Shown here one piece after another: positions 52,063 through 60,776 of a stretch of DNA of 64,000 bases. Within the stretch, counting starts at the first letter, position 1, and each line of letters opens with the position of its first letter. A program made the translations under genes and the position numbers. This stretch comes from Numidum massiliense (GTDB lineage: Bacteria > Bacillota > Bacilli > Thermoactinomycetales > Novibacillaceae), in assembly GCF_001375555.1 (NCBI RefSeq), contig NZ_CTDZ01000009.1, forward strand, positions 558,001 through 622,000, written 5' to 3'. The notes under the pieces were generated by a model. That model saw only the letters and a list, made by a program, of their open reading frames with translations. It made no database searches and was not told the origin of the DNA.

Positions 52063-52931
52063 TGGCGAAACGTAAGACGTCGGGCAAACGGCATCCGGCA
52101 TATGCGGCGCTTTTATTGCTCGTCCCTAGTTTGATCGTTATGATTGGCGTGTTTGTACTCCCACTCTTTTTCATGTTTTTACAGAGCTTTCAGAACTATG
52201 ATGAGACTTTTACGCTACAAAACTACTTGCTCTTCGTACAGGATCCTTTTTACCTAGAAATATTGTGGCGCACGATTCGTGTCAGTTTGTGGACAGTGCT
52301 CACCTGTTTAGTGCTCGCCTTTCCCGTCGCTCTGTTCATGTCTAAAGTGTCGGGGAGATTGCGTGGGGTCGTCACCTTTCTGATCATCTCGCCGCACTTA
52401 GTGAGCGTCGTCATTCGCAACTTCGGTTGGATGACGTTGTTAGGCGAGAAAGGTTGGATTAACGAGACGCTACTGAAATTAGGGGTGATCGATGCACCGC
52501 TACGCTTACTGTACAATGAGCTCGGCATCGTCATCGGTTTGACGGATTCGTTTATCGTTTATATGGTTTTGGCGCTTGCCACAAGCTTGTATACGATCGA
52601 CCCGTCGTTGTACAAGGCGGCGTCCATTCTCGGCGGGTCGCGGTTGCGGGCGTTTTTTGACATTACGCTTCCGCTTAGCCTCCCAGGGATCGTCGCCGGG
52701 ACGACGCTCGTGTTCAGTTTGTCGATGAGTGCGTTTGTCACACCGGCGCTCATGGGCGGGACATCGGTGAAGGTGCTCCCCGTCATCGCGTACGAGACGA
52801 TCATGACGACGCTGAACTGGCCGCTCGGGGCGGCAATTTCGTTCATGCTGTTGTTTTTTACAGTATTACTCGTCAATGTCTTTACACGGCTGGTGGAAAG
52901 AAAGCGATATAGAGAGGTGTTTTCATCGTGA
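52062..52931 (+). CDS. ABC transporter permease (PotB-like)
   Basis: The 289-residue membrane protein has six segments, from LLLLVPSLIVMIGVFVLPLF to ISFMLLFFTVLLVNVF. The EAA loop near residue 190 reads AASILGGSRLRAFFDITLPL. The ATG overlaps the ATPase stop (TGATG), so translation is coupled. It forms a heterodimer with the next gene product. Confidence 0.92.
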   Translation: MAKRKTSGKRHPAYAALLLLVPSLIVMIGVFVLPLFFMFLQSFQNYDETFTLQNYLLFVQDPFYLEILWRTIRVSLWTVLTCLVLAFPVALFMSKVSGRLRGVVTFLIISPHLVSVVIRNFGWMTLLGEKGWINETLLKLGVIDAPLRLLYNELGIVIGLTDSFIVYMVLALATSLYTIDPSLYKAASILGGSRLRAFFDITLPLSLPGIVAGTTLVFSLSMSAFVTPALMGGTSVKVLPVIAYETIMTTLNWPLGAAISFMLLFFTVLLVNVFTRLVERKRYREVFSS

Positions 52932-53731
52932 GCAGGCGTTTCTCGTTACTCGGTTTCGTCACTTGCTGTGTCCTGTTGTTCGTCACGGCGCCGTTCATCG
53001 TCATTATTCCGAGCTCGCTAACGGCGGCGAATTATTTATCGTTTCCGCCTGAAGGGTTGTCGTTGAAATGGTACGCCAAAATTGCCGAGCGTCGCGAGTT
53101 TATCGACTCATTTATTTTTAGCCTGCAGCTCGCGACAGTAACGGCTGTCCTCGCGACGATCGTCGGGACGCTTGCTGCACTGTCGCTGGCGAAGTTTCGC
53201 TTTCCGGGGAGGCAGGCAATCAATACGCTACTGCTGTCGCCACTGACGATCCCAGCGCTCATTATCGGGATTGCCGCCTTGCAGTTTTTTACGCGCTTCG
53301 GCCTTGCGGGGACGTTTTTTGGCTTGCTCGCGGCGCACGTGCTCATTTCTATTCCTTACGTCGTCAGACTCGTACTGACTGGATTAAGTACGTTTGACTA
53401 TACGCTAGAGCGGGCGGCTTACATTTTAGGTGCGAAACCGGTGCACGTCTTTTGGCACATTACACTGCCTCTGTTGAAACCGGCGATCGTGTCAGGATTA
53501 ATTTTTTCGTTCCTGACATCGTTTGACAATGTCACTGTGTCCCTATTTCTCATCTCTCCGGAAAACACGACGCTGCCGCTCGCGATATTCAGCTACATGC
53601 AAGAAACGCTCGATCCTTTAGTCGCCTCCGTTTCGTCGATCGTTATTTTACTCAGTTTCGCGTTTATCATTTTGCTCGAAAAAGTGTACGGGTTGGATCG
53701 CTTATTTGGCCTGAATACGCAATCCCATTAG
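52928..53731 (+). CDS. ABC transporter permease (PotC-like)
   Basis: The 267-residue partner permease begins at GTG 52928, overlapping the previous stop by four bases. Six membrane segments are visible (LLGFVTCCVLLFVTAPFIVI at the start). The EAA motif reads AAYILGAKPVHVFWHITLPL near residue 160. It completes the IclR-linked importer. Confidence 0.92.
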   Translation: MSRRFSLLGFVTCCVLLFVTAPFIVIIPSSLTAANYLSFPPEGLSLKWYAKIAERREFIDSFIFSLQLATVTAVLATIVGTLAALSLAKFRFPGRQAINTLLLSPLTIPALIIGIAALQFFTRFGLAGTFFGLLAAHVLISIPYVVRLVLTGLSTFDYTLERAAYILGAKPVHVFWHITLPLLKPAIVSGLIFSFLTSFDNVTVSLFLISPENTTLPLAIFSYMQETLDPLVASVSSIVILLSFAFIILLEKVYGLDRLFGLNTQSH

Positions 53732-53749
53732 TAGAAAGGTATGCATACG

Positions 53750-54889
53750 ATGTCCGTTTTTACACTTGCCGCTCAGTCCTATATGCCGGAATTCATGCGG
53801 TTGCTTAAGGAAAGCGTCAATCATGATTCACCGTCGACGAGTAAAACACATAACGATCGCATGGCCGATTGGCACACCCGTCATTTTCTGCGCATCGTCG
53901 GAGGGGAGGTGCGGCGGCAAGAGAATGCAACATACGGTGACCAACTGTGCTGCGAAATTGGGAACGGTCCGAAGACGGTGTTATTGGCGGGTCACTACGA
54001 CACGGTGTGGCCCGTCGGAGAGGTATCCAAGCGCCCGTTTACCATTTCCGCGGGGAAAGCGTACGGACCGGGCGTGTACGATATGAAGGCGTCACTACTC
54101 CAAGCACTGTTTGCACTTAAGCTGCTGCACGACACAAGAAGTTTTCCACACGATAAAAAAGTCGTCTTCTTTATGAATAGTGACGAGGAAATTGGCAGTC
54201 CAACGTCGCAACAAGTGATTGAAAGAGAAGCAAAGAACGCGCACGCCGCGTTTGTGCTCGAGCCACCGCAGGAACCGGGTGGGGCGTTGAAGACAGCGCG
54301 CAAGGGCAGTGGTCGGTTTCATCTGACCATTCGCGGCGTTGCTGCCCACGCCGGAGTCAATCCTGAAAACGGGGTGTCAGCGATCGAGGAACTTGCGCAC
54401 CAAGTGCGGCAGCTACATGCGCTAACAGATTACGAGACAGGGACGACGGTCAACGTCGGAATCGTTAAAGGCGGCATGAGCACGAATACAATCGCCGACC
54501 GAGCAGAGGCGAGTATCGACGTCCGCGTGGCAAACAAAGAAGAGGCGGCAAACATTCGAACGTCCATTTACCAAATGAAACCCGTTCTTCCGGCGGTAGA
54601 ACTAAAGGTTAGCGGGGGGATTGTGCGCCCGCCGATGCCGCGAACAGACGAGACCGAGGCGTTGTTTATGCTTGCACGGCGCATTGCCCGGCAAGAACTC
54701 GGCCTCAACTTACAAGAAGCGGCAACTGGCGGCGTAAGCGACGGTAACTTTATCGCTAACTGCGGCGTACCGACGTTGGACGGGCTTGGTATAAGGGGAG
54801 GGGGCGCCCATGCGCTGACTGAACATATTCTCATCGAGGACATTCCGACTCGCATCGCGCTTCTCGCCCGATTAATCGAACAGTGTTAA
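53750..54889 (+). CDS. M20 family metallopeptidase (carboxypeptidase G2-like)
   Basis: The 379-residue zinc peptidase has VLLAGHYDTVWP (first zinc His and catalytic Asp, near residue 82), YGPGVYDMKASLLQALFAL (bridging Asp), FMNSDEEIGS (catalytic Glu-Glu), the dimerisation domain (LTIRGVAAHAGVNPENGVSA), and a C-terminal zinc His in GGGAHALTEHI. Relatives such as CPG2 cleave C-terminal glutamate or N-acyl amino acids. ATG 53750 is at proper spacing from AGAAAGG. As the last gene of the importer operon it probably processes the imported compound. Confidence 0.9.
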   Translation: MSVFTLAAQSYMPEFMRLLKESVNHDSPSTSKTHNDRMADWHTRHFLRIVGGEVRRQENATYGDQLCCEIGNGPKTVLLAGHYDTVWPVGEVSKRPFTISAGKAYGPGVYDMKASLLQALFALKLLHDTRSFPHDKKVVFFMNSDEEIGSPTSQQVIEREAKNAHAAFVLEPPQEPGGALKTARKGSGRFHLTIRGVAAHAGVNPENGVSAIEELAHQVRQLHALTDYETGTTVNVGIVKGGMSTNTIADRAEASIDVRVANKEEAANIRTSIYQMKPVLPAVELKVSGGIVRPPMPRTDETEALFMLARRIARQELGLNLQEAATGGVSDGNFIANCGVPTLDGLGIRGGGAHALTEHILIEDIPTRIALLARLIEQC

Positions 54890-54899
54890 GCAGACAAGA

Positions 54900-54937
54900 A
54901 CAGATCGGTCGAATCAACGCACCGGTCTGTTTTTTTG
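54900..54937 (+). terminator. Terminator of the ABC importer/M20 operon
   Basis: CAGATCGGT and ACCGGTCTG form a stem with one G-T pair, followed by TTTTTTT. Confidence 0.85.
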
Positions 54938-55069
54938 TCCGCCTGTCGTTGCTTTCCTACTGCTTGCACACCAAGTTTACATGCAGTCGTCGTGTCATCA
55001 TTTTATTTCACAAGCTTATTTGGCGGGCAGGAATTTACTAAGACTGTATCGAATTTAGTAATCGTCAGT

Positions 55070-55085
55070 AGGTAAGCGCTATCAA
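55070..55085 (+). promoter_or_regulatory. Near-consensus CcpA cre box before the GHL10 gene
   Basis: AGGTAAGCGCTATCAA fits WTGNAARCGNWWNCAW at 15 of 16 positions and lies 28 bases before the start codon. Confidence 0.6.
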
Positions 55086-55112
55086 AAAAATGGGGTAAAG
55101 GAGCTGAAGGTT

Positions 55113-56669
55113 TTGCTAAAAAAAGTAGCTGTCGTCGCTGTCTGTTTTGCCCTCGTATTAACGACTGTATGGGTAGGATTTAGTACGTCACCGCCGGAAG
55201 TAGCAGCGAAAGGCAAACAGGAAGAAAGGCATTACCGTGCGTTTTGGGTGAACGCTTTTGAACCAGGGTTGAAAACGCCACAGGAGATCGATCAACTCGT
55301 CGCTGACGTGAAAGCGGCAAACATGAACGCGATCGTGGCGCAAATTAGTCGTAGACACGATGCCTACTACAATAGTACGTATTTGCCACGGACAGAGGAT
55401 CCCGCCGTCCCGATAGGGTTCGATCCACTCGGCTACTTGATCAAAAAGGCGAAAAAGCATCATATTGAAGTGCACGCCTGGGTAGCCGTCGGCCCAATGT
55501 GGAGCACGGTGTACGGTGGACCGCCGCAAAATCGGAACCACATTTGGCACAAGCACGGACCGGATGCTCCCGATGAGGACACGTGGGTGACGAAAGGTTA
55601 CGACGGATCGAGTGGCGCGTACATGCAGCCGTATATGGACCTCGGCAATCCCGACGCCGTCGAACACCTCGTGAAGATGGTGCGAGAAATCGTGCGCAAG
55701 TACGACGTGAATGCCATTCACCTCGACTACATCCGTTACCCGGAGAACCCGGGTGGCAAACCGAACGGTTGGTACGGGTACAACCCGACGGCACTGCAGC
55801 GGTTTCAGCTGGAGACAGGGCGTACCGATCGTCCCGAACCGAGCGATCCGGAATGGCTACAATGGAAAGTGCGGCAAGTCGATCAAGCGACACAGCGCAT
55901 CTACTTAGAAATTATGAAGCTCAATCGTAAGGTTCACGTAACGGCTGCGGCGCTTTCGTGGGGCTTTGCCGACCCGCGCACGTCCGACTGGCAGAAGATG
56001 GACCCGGTACAGCGTGCGCATCAAGATTGGAAAAAGTGGGTACAACACGGGTACCTCGACTACGCCTTCGTCATGAACTACGATCCGGAGGCCGACCCGC
56101 GCCGCTCCGAACGGTTCGAACAATGGATTGAATGGCAGAAAGACATGCCACGTACACGGGGTATCGTCATCGGCCCTGGCATATACTTGAACAGCATTTC
56201 CGATAGTATCGTTCAGATCAAAAAATCGCTGGCACCTTCGCCTGCGGGCAATGTTGCCGAAGGTGTCAGCCCGTACGTGTACAACGTTTGGAGTAACGAC
56301 GGCAAACCGCAAGGGGATCTCATTCGTTCGCTGTCCCAACCGACCGCTTACAACGACGGTGAGCCACCCTTTACGAAGAAAGTAAAACCGCCGGTCGCCG
56401 ATTGGAAGAAAGCGAAAAAAGGGCACGTGCTCGGCCGTATCGTCGACAAGCGCGGGCAAGTGGTAACGAGCGGTACTGTCGAGCTGTTAAAAGACGGCAA
56501 AAGAAATCATGCGGTGACAGTAGCGATCGACGGCAACGGTTACTTCGGGGCGACCGACTTACAGCCGGGTAAGTATACCGTGCGCGTGAACGGTGTCAAA
56601 CTAAAGCAGAAAATTAAAGTGAAGCAGAAGAAAGTTGCCGCCGTGACGCTCAAGATAAAAAAGAAATAA
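55113..56669 (+). CDS. Secreted GHL10/DUF187 glycoside hydrolase (DigH-like)
   Basis: The 518-residue protein has a signal peptide (VAVVCFALVLTTVWVGFSTS) and a GHL10 (DUF187) TIM barrel. Conserved blocks are YRAFWVNAFEPGLKTPQEID, NAIVAQISRRHDAYYNS, DPLGYLIKKAKKHHIEVHAW and NAIHLDYIRYPE (near residue 208), then MNYDPEADP. A C-terminal carboxypeptidase-regulatory-like beta domain follows (HVLGRIVDKRGQVVTSGTVE). E. coli DigH of this family cleaves peptide-free peptidoglycan strands, and family and context suggest a cell-wall glycan substrate here. TTG 55113 follows AAAGGAGCTGAAG. A cre box lies upstream. Confidence 0.86.
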   Translation: MLKKVAVVAVCFALVLTTVWVGFSTSPPEVAAKGKQEERHYRAFWVNAFEPGLKTPQEIDQLVADVKAANMNAIVAQISRRHDAYYNSTYLPRTEDPAVPIGFDPLGYLIKKAKKHHIEVHAWVAVGPMWSTVYGGPPQNRNHIWHKHGPDAPDEDTWVTKGYDGSSGAYMQPYMDLGNPDAVEHLVKMVREIVRKYDVNAIHLDYIRYPENPGGKPNGWYGYNPTALQRFQLETGRTDRPEPSDPEWLQWKVRQVDQATQRIYLEIMKLNRKVHVTAAALSWGFADPRTSDWQKMDPVQRAHQDWKKWVQHGYLDYAFVMNYDPEADPRRSERFEQWIEWQKDMPRTRGIVIGPGIYLNSISDSIVQIKKSLAPSPAGNVAEGVSPYVYNVWSNDGKPQGDLIRSLSQPTAYNDGEPPFTKKVKPPVADWKKAKKGHVLGRIVDKRGQVVTSGTVELLKDGKRNHAVTVAIDGNGYFGATDLQPGKYTVRVNGVKLKQKIKVKQKKVAAVTLKIKKK

Positions 56670-56761
56670 TTGTATAACGTTTCGCAGCATCATGCGCGGC
56701 GGACAATGCCACTAGTAACGTTGTACAAATACCAGTTTTGTCAATTGTGGCATAGAAACGA

Positions 56762-56796
56762 CACCGCATCGCTTCACGAGGAGTGGTGCGGTTTTT
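56762..56796 (+). terminator. Terminator after the GHL10 gene
   Basis: CACCGCA and TGCGGT arms with an inner CTTCAC/GTG pairing are followed by TTTTT. Confidence 0.65.
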
Positions 56797-56881
56797 CTAG
56801 CTTACAAATTTGTCATTTTTTTATAACGGAAAAGCAGGAATTTCGTTTTTGTTAGCGAATATAGTAATTTATACTAACATA

Positions 56882-56897
56882 TGGTGGTCTATACAAT
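56882..56897. promoter_or_regulatory. Second GntR/HutC-type operator, before the sugar ABC transporter
   Basis: TGGTGGTCTATACAAT is identical to 43583-43598. It follows a plausible promoter (TTGTTA near 56850, TACTAA 17 bases later), so a bound repressor would block initiation. Confidence 0.7.
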
Positions 56898-56943
56898 TGC
56901 TCAAAGGCGACAAAGGCGACAATCCCGGGTCAAGAGCACAGAG

Positions 56944-57154
56944 GTAAGTCATCATTCCTGCGCAAAAAGAAAGCGTCTTCCTGTACGAAGTTTGCGCAGA
57001 TGCCCATATACATAACTTAAGCGCAGGCGTCTTGATCGCGGTAACGGAGAGTGTTGCAGGCACAAAGGATACAAACAGCATCAAAGGCGTTGTCCCTTGT
57101 GAGCTCGTACAGATTAGTAAGGGGGTGGTGTCGGCGCTTGCAAGTTTAGTGTGA
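56944..57154 (+). pseudogene. ORF remnant without a start codon
   Basis: Between the operator and the binding-protein gene, one frame is open for about 67 codons (IIPAQKESVFLYEVCADAHI, later GVVPCELVQISKGVVSALAS) and ends at TGA 57154. It has no usable start or ribosome site, but the composition looks protein-coding. I do not recognise the family. It may be the end of a lost gene of the transporter operon. Confidence 0.35.
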
Positions 57155-57158
57155 CTAA

Positions 57159-57174
57159 GTGTAAACGATATCAA
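57159..57174 (+). promoter_or_regulatory. Near-consensus CcpA cre box before the sugar ABC transporter
   Basis: GTGTAAACGATATCAA matches the cre consensus at 15 of 16 positions, 67 bases before the start of the binding-protein gene. Confidence 0.65.
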
Positions 57175-57240
57175 TCGGGCAAAAGGCTGAGCGGATATCT
57201 AAAAATTGTATCTAAAAAATTGAAAATGGGAGGAAGTAAA

Positions 57241-58686
57241 GTGAGGCGTTACAAGAAAATCATGTATTTGCTGTTCGTGGCGGTCCTTTCGGTGGCGCTC
57301 CTGGCCGGGTGTAACAGTGGCACGTCTTCGGGTGACAAGGAGGATAATGGCAATTCTGGGAAGACCGAGGAACCGGCGGCTAAGGGCGACGAGAAGAAAA
57401 AAGATGTCGTTAAAGTGTGGACATTTCCCGTAGAGGCGGAATACAACGACAACTTTGCCAGGATTAAAGAGGCTTTCGAAGAGGCGAACCCGCATATTAC
57501 GATTGAAAAAGAAGAGCTCTCCTGGGCAGAGGGGATAAAGAAGTTTGACACGGCGATCAACGCAGGTAATCCGCCGGACATTATGTTCGTTACGCCCTCG
57601 GCCAAATACGCACAGACAGGTTTAATGGTACCGGTTGAAGACTACGCCGATGCGAGTGCTTTGGAAGACTTTGATGCGAACGCACTCGAATACATGAAAA
57701 TCGACAATAAACTGTACGGTTTACCGCTGTACATGAAGTTGCATACGATTGCCGGTAACCCGAAATTGATGGATGAAATCGGGCTCGACTGGAAGAAGAT
57801 CCAACGAGAAGGTTGGACGTGGGACGAGTTTAAAAAGGCGATCAAGAAGGGAACGAAGAAAAACGCGGACGGCAAGCAACAGTACGCGTTCGTCTTTCAC
57901 GGAGCCGAGACAGATCCGACTGAACTGCTCGATCATATGAACTTGAACAACGGTCTTATTTCCGCTATTGACAAAGACGGTAAGTATCAGTACACGAGCC
58001 CGAAGTTTTTGGAAACGCTTAAGTTTATCCGCTCGCTTATAGACGAGGATTTAATGCCGAAAGAGTCGAACCAGATTACGCCGACGAAGCGCATGGAGTA
58101 CTTCTACTCCGAGCAGGCGATGATTATCGGGAAGGCGATGCCGTACTACGAAGTCGTCATCGGCAATCACAATCAAGACGTGAAAGATAAAAAAGCGTCC
58201 GCTGGTCAGAAAGAAGTCGATTTTGTCCTTTTACCCGAACCGCATCACAAAGATGCGGAAGCGGTGACACCGGGTGGCGTCGACGGCTACGCGATGTTTA
58301 AGCAGAAAAATTATAAAGGGAACGTCGATCAAGACACGCATTTGAAAAACGTCGCTAACGTTCTCGTCGCTTTGACGTCGAAAGAGGCTGGCGCGTCTGC
58401 GGTCGTGTTACGATTGCCGCAGGTGACGAAGTCAGGGGACGAAATGTGGAAAGACAAGTATGAAATGAAGCCGGAAAACAAAGAAATGTTGGATCGACTA
58501 TTTGAAAAAGTCGTGCCGCCGGTGCAAGTTGATCCGGAGTTGTCGCAAAAAGCGATCAAGCTTTACGACGAAGTCATTAAAGCGAAATACCCGGCCTTAC
58601 TCGGTGGGGATGTCACGGCCGAAGATATGCACAAAGCGATTGTAGAGCGGGCCGAGAAAGACTTTGGCGACAACATCGTGAAGTGA
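57241..58686 (+). CDS. Carbohydrate ABC transporter substrate-binding lipoprotein
   Basis: The 481-residue lipoprotein has the signal KKIMYLLFVAVLSVALLAGC with its lipobox cysteine near residue 22 and a Ser/Gly/Asp-rich linker. The family-1 solute-binding fold of sugar-specific proteins follows (VWTFPVEAEYNDNFARIKEA, GNPPDIMFVTPSAKYAQTGL, GWTWDEFKKAIKKGTKKN, EQAMIIGKAMPYYEVVIGN). GTG 57241 follows GGGAGGAAGTAAA; the open frame extends to 57151, across a cre box, without a ribosome site. It is the first gene of a four-gene sugar importer. Confidence 0.92.
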   Translation: MRRYKKIMYLLFVAVLSVALLAGCNSGTSSGDKEDNGNSGKTEEPAAKGDEKKKDVVKVWTFPVEAEYNDNFARIKEAFEEANPHITIEKEELSWAEGIKKFDTAINAGNPPDIMFVTPSAKYAQTGLMVPVEDYADASALEDFDANALEYMKIDNKLYGLPLYMKLHTIAGNPKLMDEIGLDWKKIQREGWTWDEFKKAIKKGTKKNADGKQQYAFVFHGAETDPTELLDHMNLNNGLISAIDKDGKYQYTSPKFLETLKFIRSLIDEDLMPKESNQITPTKRMEYFYSEQAMIIGKAMPYYEVVIGNHNQDVKDKKASAGQKEVDFVLLPEPHHKDAEAVTPGGVDGYAMFKQKNYKGNVDQDTHLKNVANVLVALTSKEAGASAVVLRLPQVTKSGDEMWKDKYEMKPENKEMLDRLFEKVVPPVQVDPELSQKAIKLYDEVIKAKYPALLGGDVTAEDMHKAIVERAEKDFGDNIVK

Positions 58687-58725
58687 CAGTCTGTGACAGT
58701 CTGTGACAGTCTGTGCCAGTCTGTG
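58685..58725 (+). repeat. Short 10-bp tandem repeat (four copies)
   Basis: GACAGTCTGT occurs three times in a row, with a fourth copy bearing one change (GCCAGTCTGT). It begins at the stop codon of the binding-protein gene. Confidence 0.9.
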
Positions 58726-58732
58726 CGTGGCA

Positions 58733-58764
58733 AAGGCTTATCGGACATCAATAGCGTAAGCCTT
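58733..58764 (+). other. Intercistronic stem-loop 1
   Basis: AAGGCTTA (58733-58740) pairs with TAAGCCTT (58757-58764) in the gap between the binding-protein and permease genes. Confidence 0.5.
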
Positions 58765-58785
58765 GACAACAGAAACAGCCCCGTT

Positions 58786-58817
58786 GTGCTCGCCGTTCTC
58801 CCCGGAGCGGCGAGCAC
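58786..58817 (+). other. Intercistronic stem-loop 2
   Basis: GTGCTCGCCG pairs perfectly with CGGCGAGCAC. No T run follows, so it is better read as an mRNA-processing or stability element than as a terminator. It could raise binding-protein levels over permease levels. Confidence 0.6.
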
Positions 58818-58876
58818 TGTACGTGTTCTAAAGTAGCCATTAACTGTAAGGGCTTGAGAAAGGAGACTAGCTTAAG

Positions 58877-59752
58877 TTGAAGCAATTTATTCGCGATCAC
58901 GGCTGGGCGTATGTGTTTATTGCGGCACCGGTGCTCGTCTTTCTAACGTTTACGCTGTATCCAATCGTGCATGCGTTTTTGATCAGTTTTCAAAAATATA
59001 ACGTGTCTGGTTCCGAGTGGATTGGTCTAGAGAATTACCGCGACATTTTCACGAGCGAGTTGTTCGGCAAAGCGTTTATTGTGACAGTTATTTACACTGT
59101 CGGGACGGTCCCTGTGAACGTGCTCATCTCACTCGGTTTGGCACTCCTTATTTTTAAGTTAGGAAAAAAATCCCAGACATTTTTTAAGGCTTCCTTTTAT
59201 TTACCGGCCGTCACCTCCGGTGTCACATTGGCTCTCGTGTGGTTGTGGATGTATGACCCGATGCCGGAAGGGTTGTTTAACCAGTTGTTAAACGTGTTCG
59301 GCGTCTCCAATGTGAACTGGTTAGGGTCAAAAGACACCGCCTTGTTCTCTTTAATGCTGATGACGTATATCGGCGGCCACGGTGCAGGCATTATTTTATA
59401 CCTTGCTTCTTTGGGCGGCATTCCAAAAACGATTTATGAAGCAGCTGACATCGACGCGGCGAGTGCGTGGTCCAAGTTCAAAAATATTACGTGGCCACTG
59501 CTAAAGCCGACGACATTGTACATGTTCGTCATCGGCGTGATCGGTTCCTTCCAAGTATTTGTGCCGATTTACTTGATGACGGGAGGCGGACCGGATCATG
59601 CGACAACGACGATTGCCTACTTAATCTATCAAAATGCCTTCGAGTACTTTGAATTCGGCATTGCAGCAGCGCAATCGTTCGTGTTAGCCGTCATGATCGT
59701 GATCGTTTCTGTATTGCAGTTTAAATATTTAGGATCTGACGTTGAATATTAA
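58877..59752 (+). CDS. Carbohydrate ABC transporter permease (MalF-type)
   Basis: The 291-residue permease has six membrane segments, beginning WAYVFIAAPVLVFLTFTLYP. The EAA motif reads AADIDAASAWSKFKNITWPL near residue 195. TTG 58877 follows AAAGGAGACTAGCTTAAG. It pairs with the next gene product to form the channel for a sugar or oligosaccharide. Confidence 0.93.
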   Translation: MKQFIRDHGWAYVFIAAPVLVFLTFTLYPIVHAFLISFQKYNVSGSEWIGLENYRDIFTSELFGKAFIVTVIYTVGTVPVNVLISLGLALLIFKLGKKSQTFFKASFYLPAVTSGVTLALVWLWMYDPMPEGLFNQLLNVFGVSNVNWLGSKDTALFSLMLMTYIGGHGAGIILYLASLGGIPKTIYEAADIDAASAWSKFKNITWPLLKPTTLYMFVIGVIGSFQVFVPIYLMTGGGPDHATTTIAYLIYQNAFEYFEFGIAAAQSFVLAVMIVIVSVLQFKYLGSDVEY

Positions 59753-59766
59753 GGGGGGCTGACAAC

Positions 59767-60657
59767 ATGGAGTCTGACTTGCAAATACAGCGCACTGAAG
59801 AAGTCCCTATACTGAGGGAGCAGAAAAAGCCGTCTTTTTACATCGGCCGCACGCTGACGTATGCGGTGCTCATTTTATGGTCCGTTTTTACGTTTTTTCC
59901 TTTTTACTGGATGTTGACATCGGCACTGACCGATCCAAATGCGTCGGTGGCACTTAGATTTTCGCTTATTCCGCAAGAGATTACACTCGATTCGTTCATA
60001 TACTTTTTTACGTTTAACGAACACGTGTGGCGCTGGTTGTTTAATTCTATTTTTATTTCGTCCGTCATTACGGCATCGAACGTCTTGTTTGCCGCGATGG
60101 CCGGTTATGCCTTCGCCAAACTAAGATTTCCCGGGAAAAACACGATTTTTTGGATTTTGATGTGTGCGATTATGATTCCGGGGCAAGTGACGCTGATCCC
60201 GCTGTACATTTTGATTATTAACGTGTTTGATATGGCGGATACGTATGCAGCGATCATCTTACCATCGCTAGCAACAGTGTTTAACGTCTTTTTAATGAAG
60301 CAATATTTAACGTCGATCCCGTCGACATTAATTGATGCCGCGCGGATCGATGCGTGTACGGAATTCGGCATTTTTCGGAAAATAATCTTGCCGCTGGCAA
60401 AGCCGGGTCTCGCCGTGCTAGCGATTTTCACGTTTGTCGGGCAGTGGAACGATTTTTTCTGGCCATTTCTCGTGACGCAGACGAGCGAGATGCGTACGAT
60501 CCAGGTTGGACTAGCTTCGTTCCGCTTTGCCGATAGCACCCAGTTTGGCCCGATGATGGCCGGAGCGGTTATTGCCTCCGTCCCGATGATCATCTTGTTT
60601 TTCTCGCTGCAGCGCTATTTCTTGCAAGGGATTACGATCGGGGCATTGAAAGGTTAA
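59767..60657 (+). CDS. Carbohydrate ABC transporter permease (MalG-type)
   Basis: The 296-residue partner permease has a cytoplasmic N-terminal stretch of about 25 residues and six membrane segments (YAVLILWSVFTFFPFYWMLT first). The EAA motif reads AARIDACTEFGIFRKIILPL near residue 200. The start follows AGGGGGGCTGACAAC, 14 bases after the previous gene. It ends 119 bases before the ATPase gene. Confidence 0.93.
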   Translation: MESDLQIQRTEEVPILREQKKPSFYIGRTLTYAVLILWSVFTFFPFYWMLTSALTDPNASVALRFSLIPQEITLDSFIYFFTFNEHVWRWLFNSIFISSVITASNVLFAAMAGYAFAKLRFPGKNTIFWILMCAIMIPGQVTLIPLYILIINVFDMADTYAAIILPSLATVFNVFLMKQYLTSIPSTLIDAARIDACTEFGIFRKIILPLAKPGLAVLAIFTFVGQWNDFFWPFLVTQTSEMRTIQVGLASFRFADSTQFGPMMAGAVIASVPMIILFFSLQRYFLQGITIGALKG

Positions 60658-60776
60658 AGACGAGGGTAGTACCCGGGGGGCAAAGCTAGGGCACTTATCC
60701 CCGTAGGAGAAGTAGCAAGTACTTTTTTAGGGAGTAGATCGCGATAGACCGCTATGAACGAGAGGAGTATACAAAA

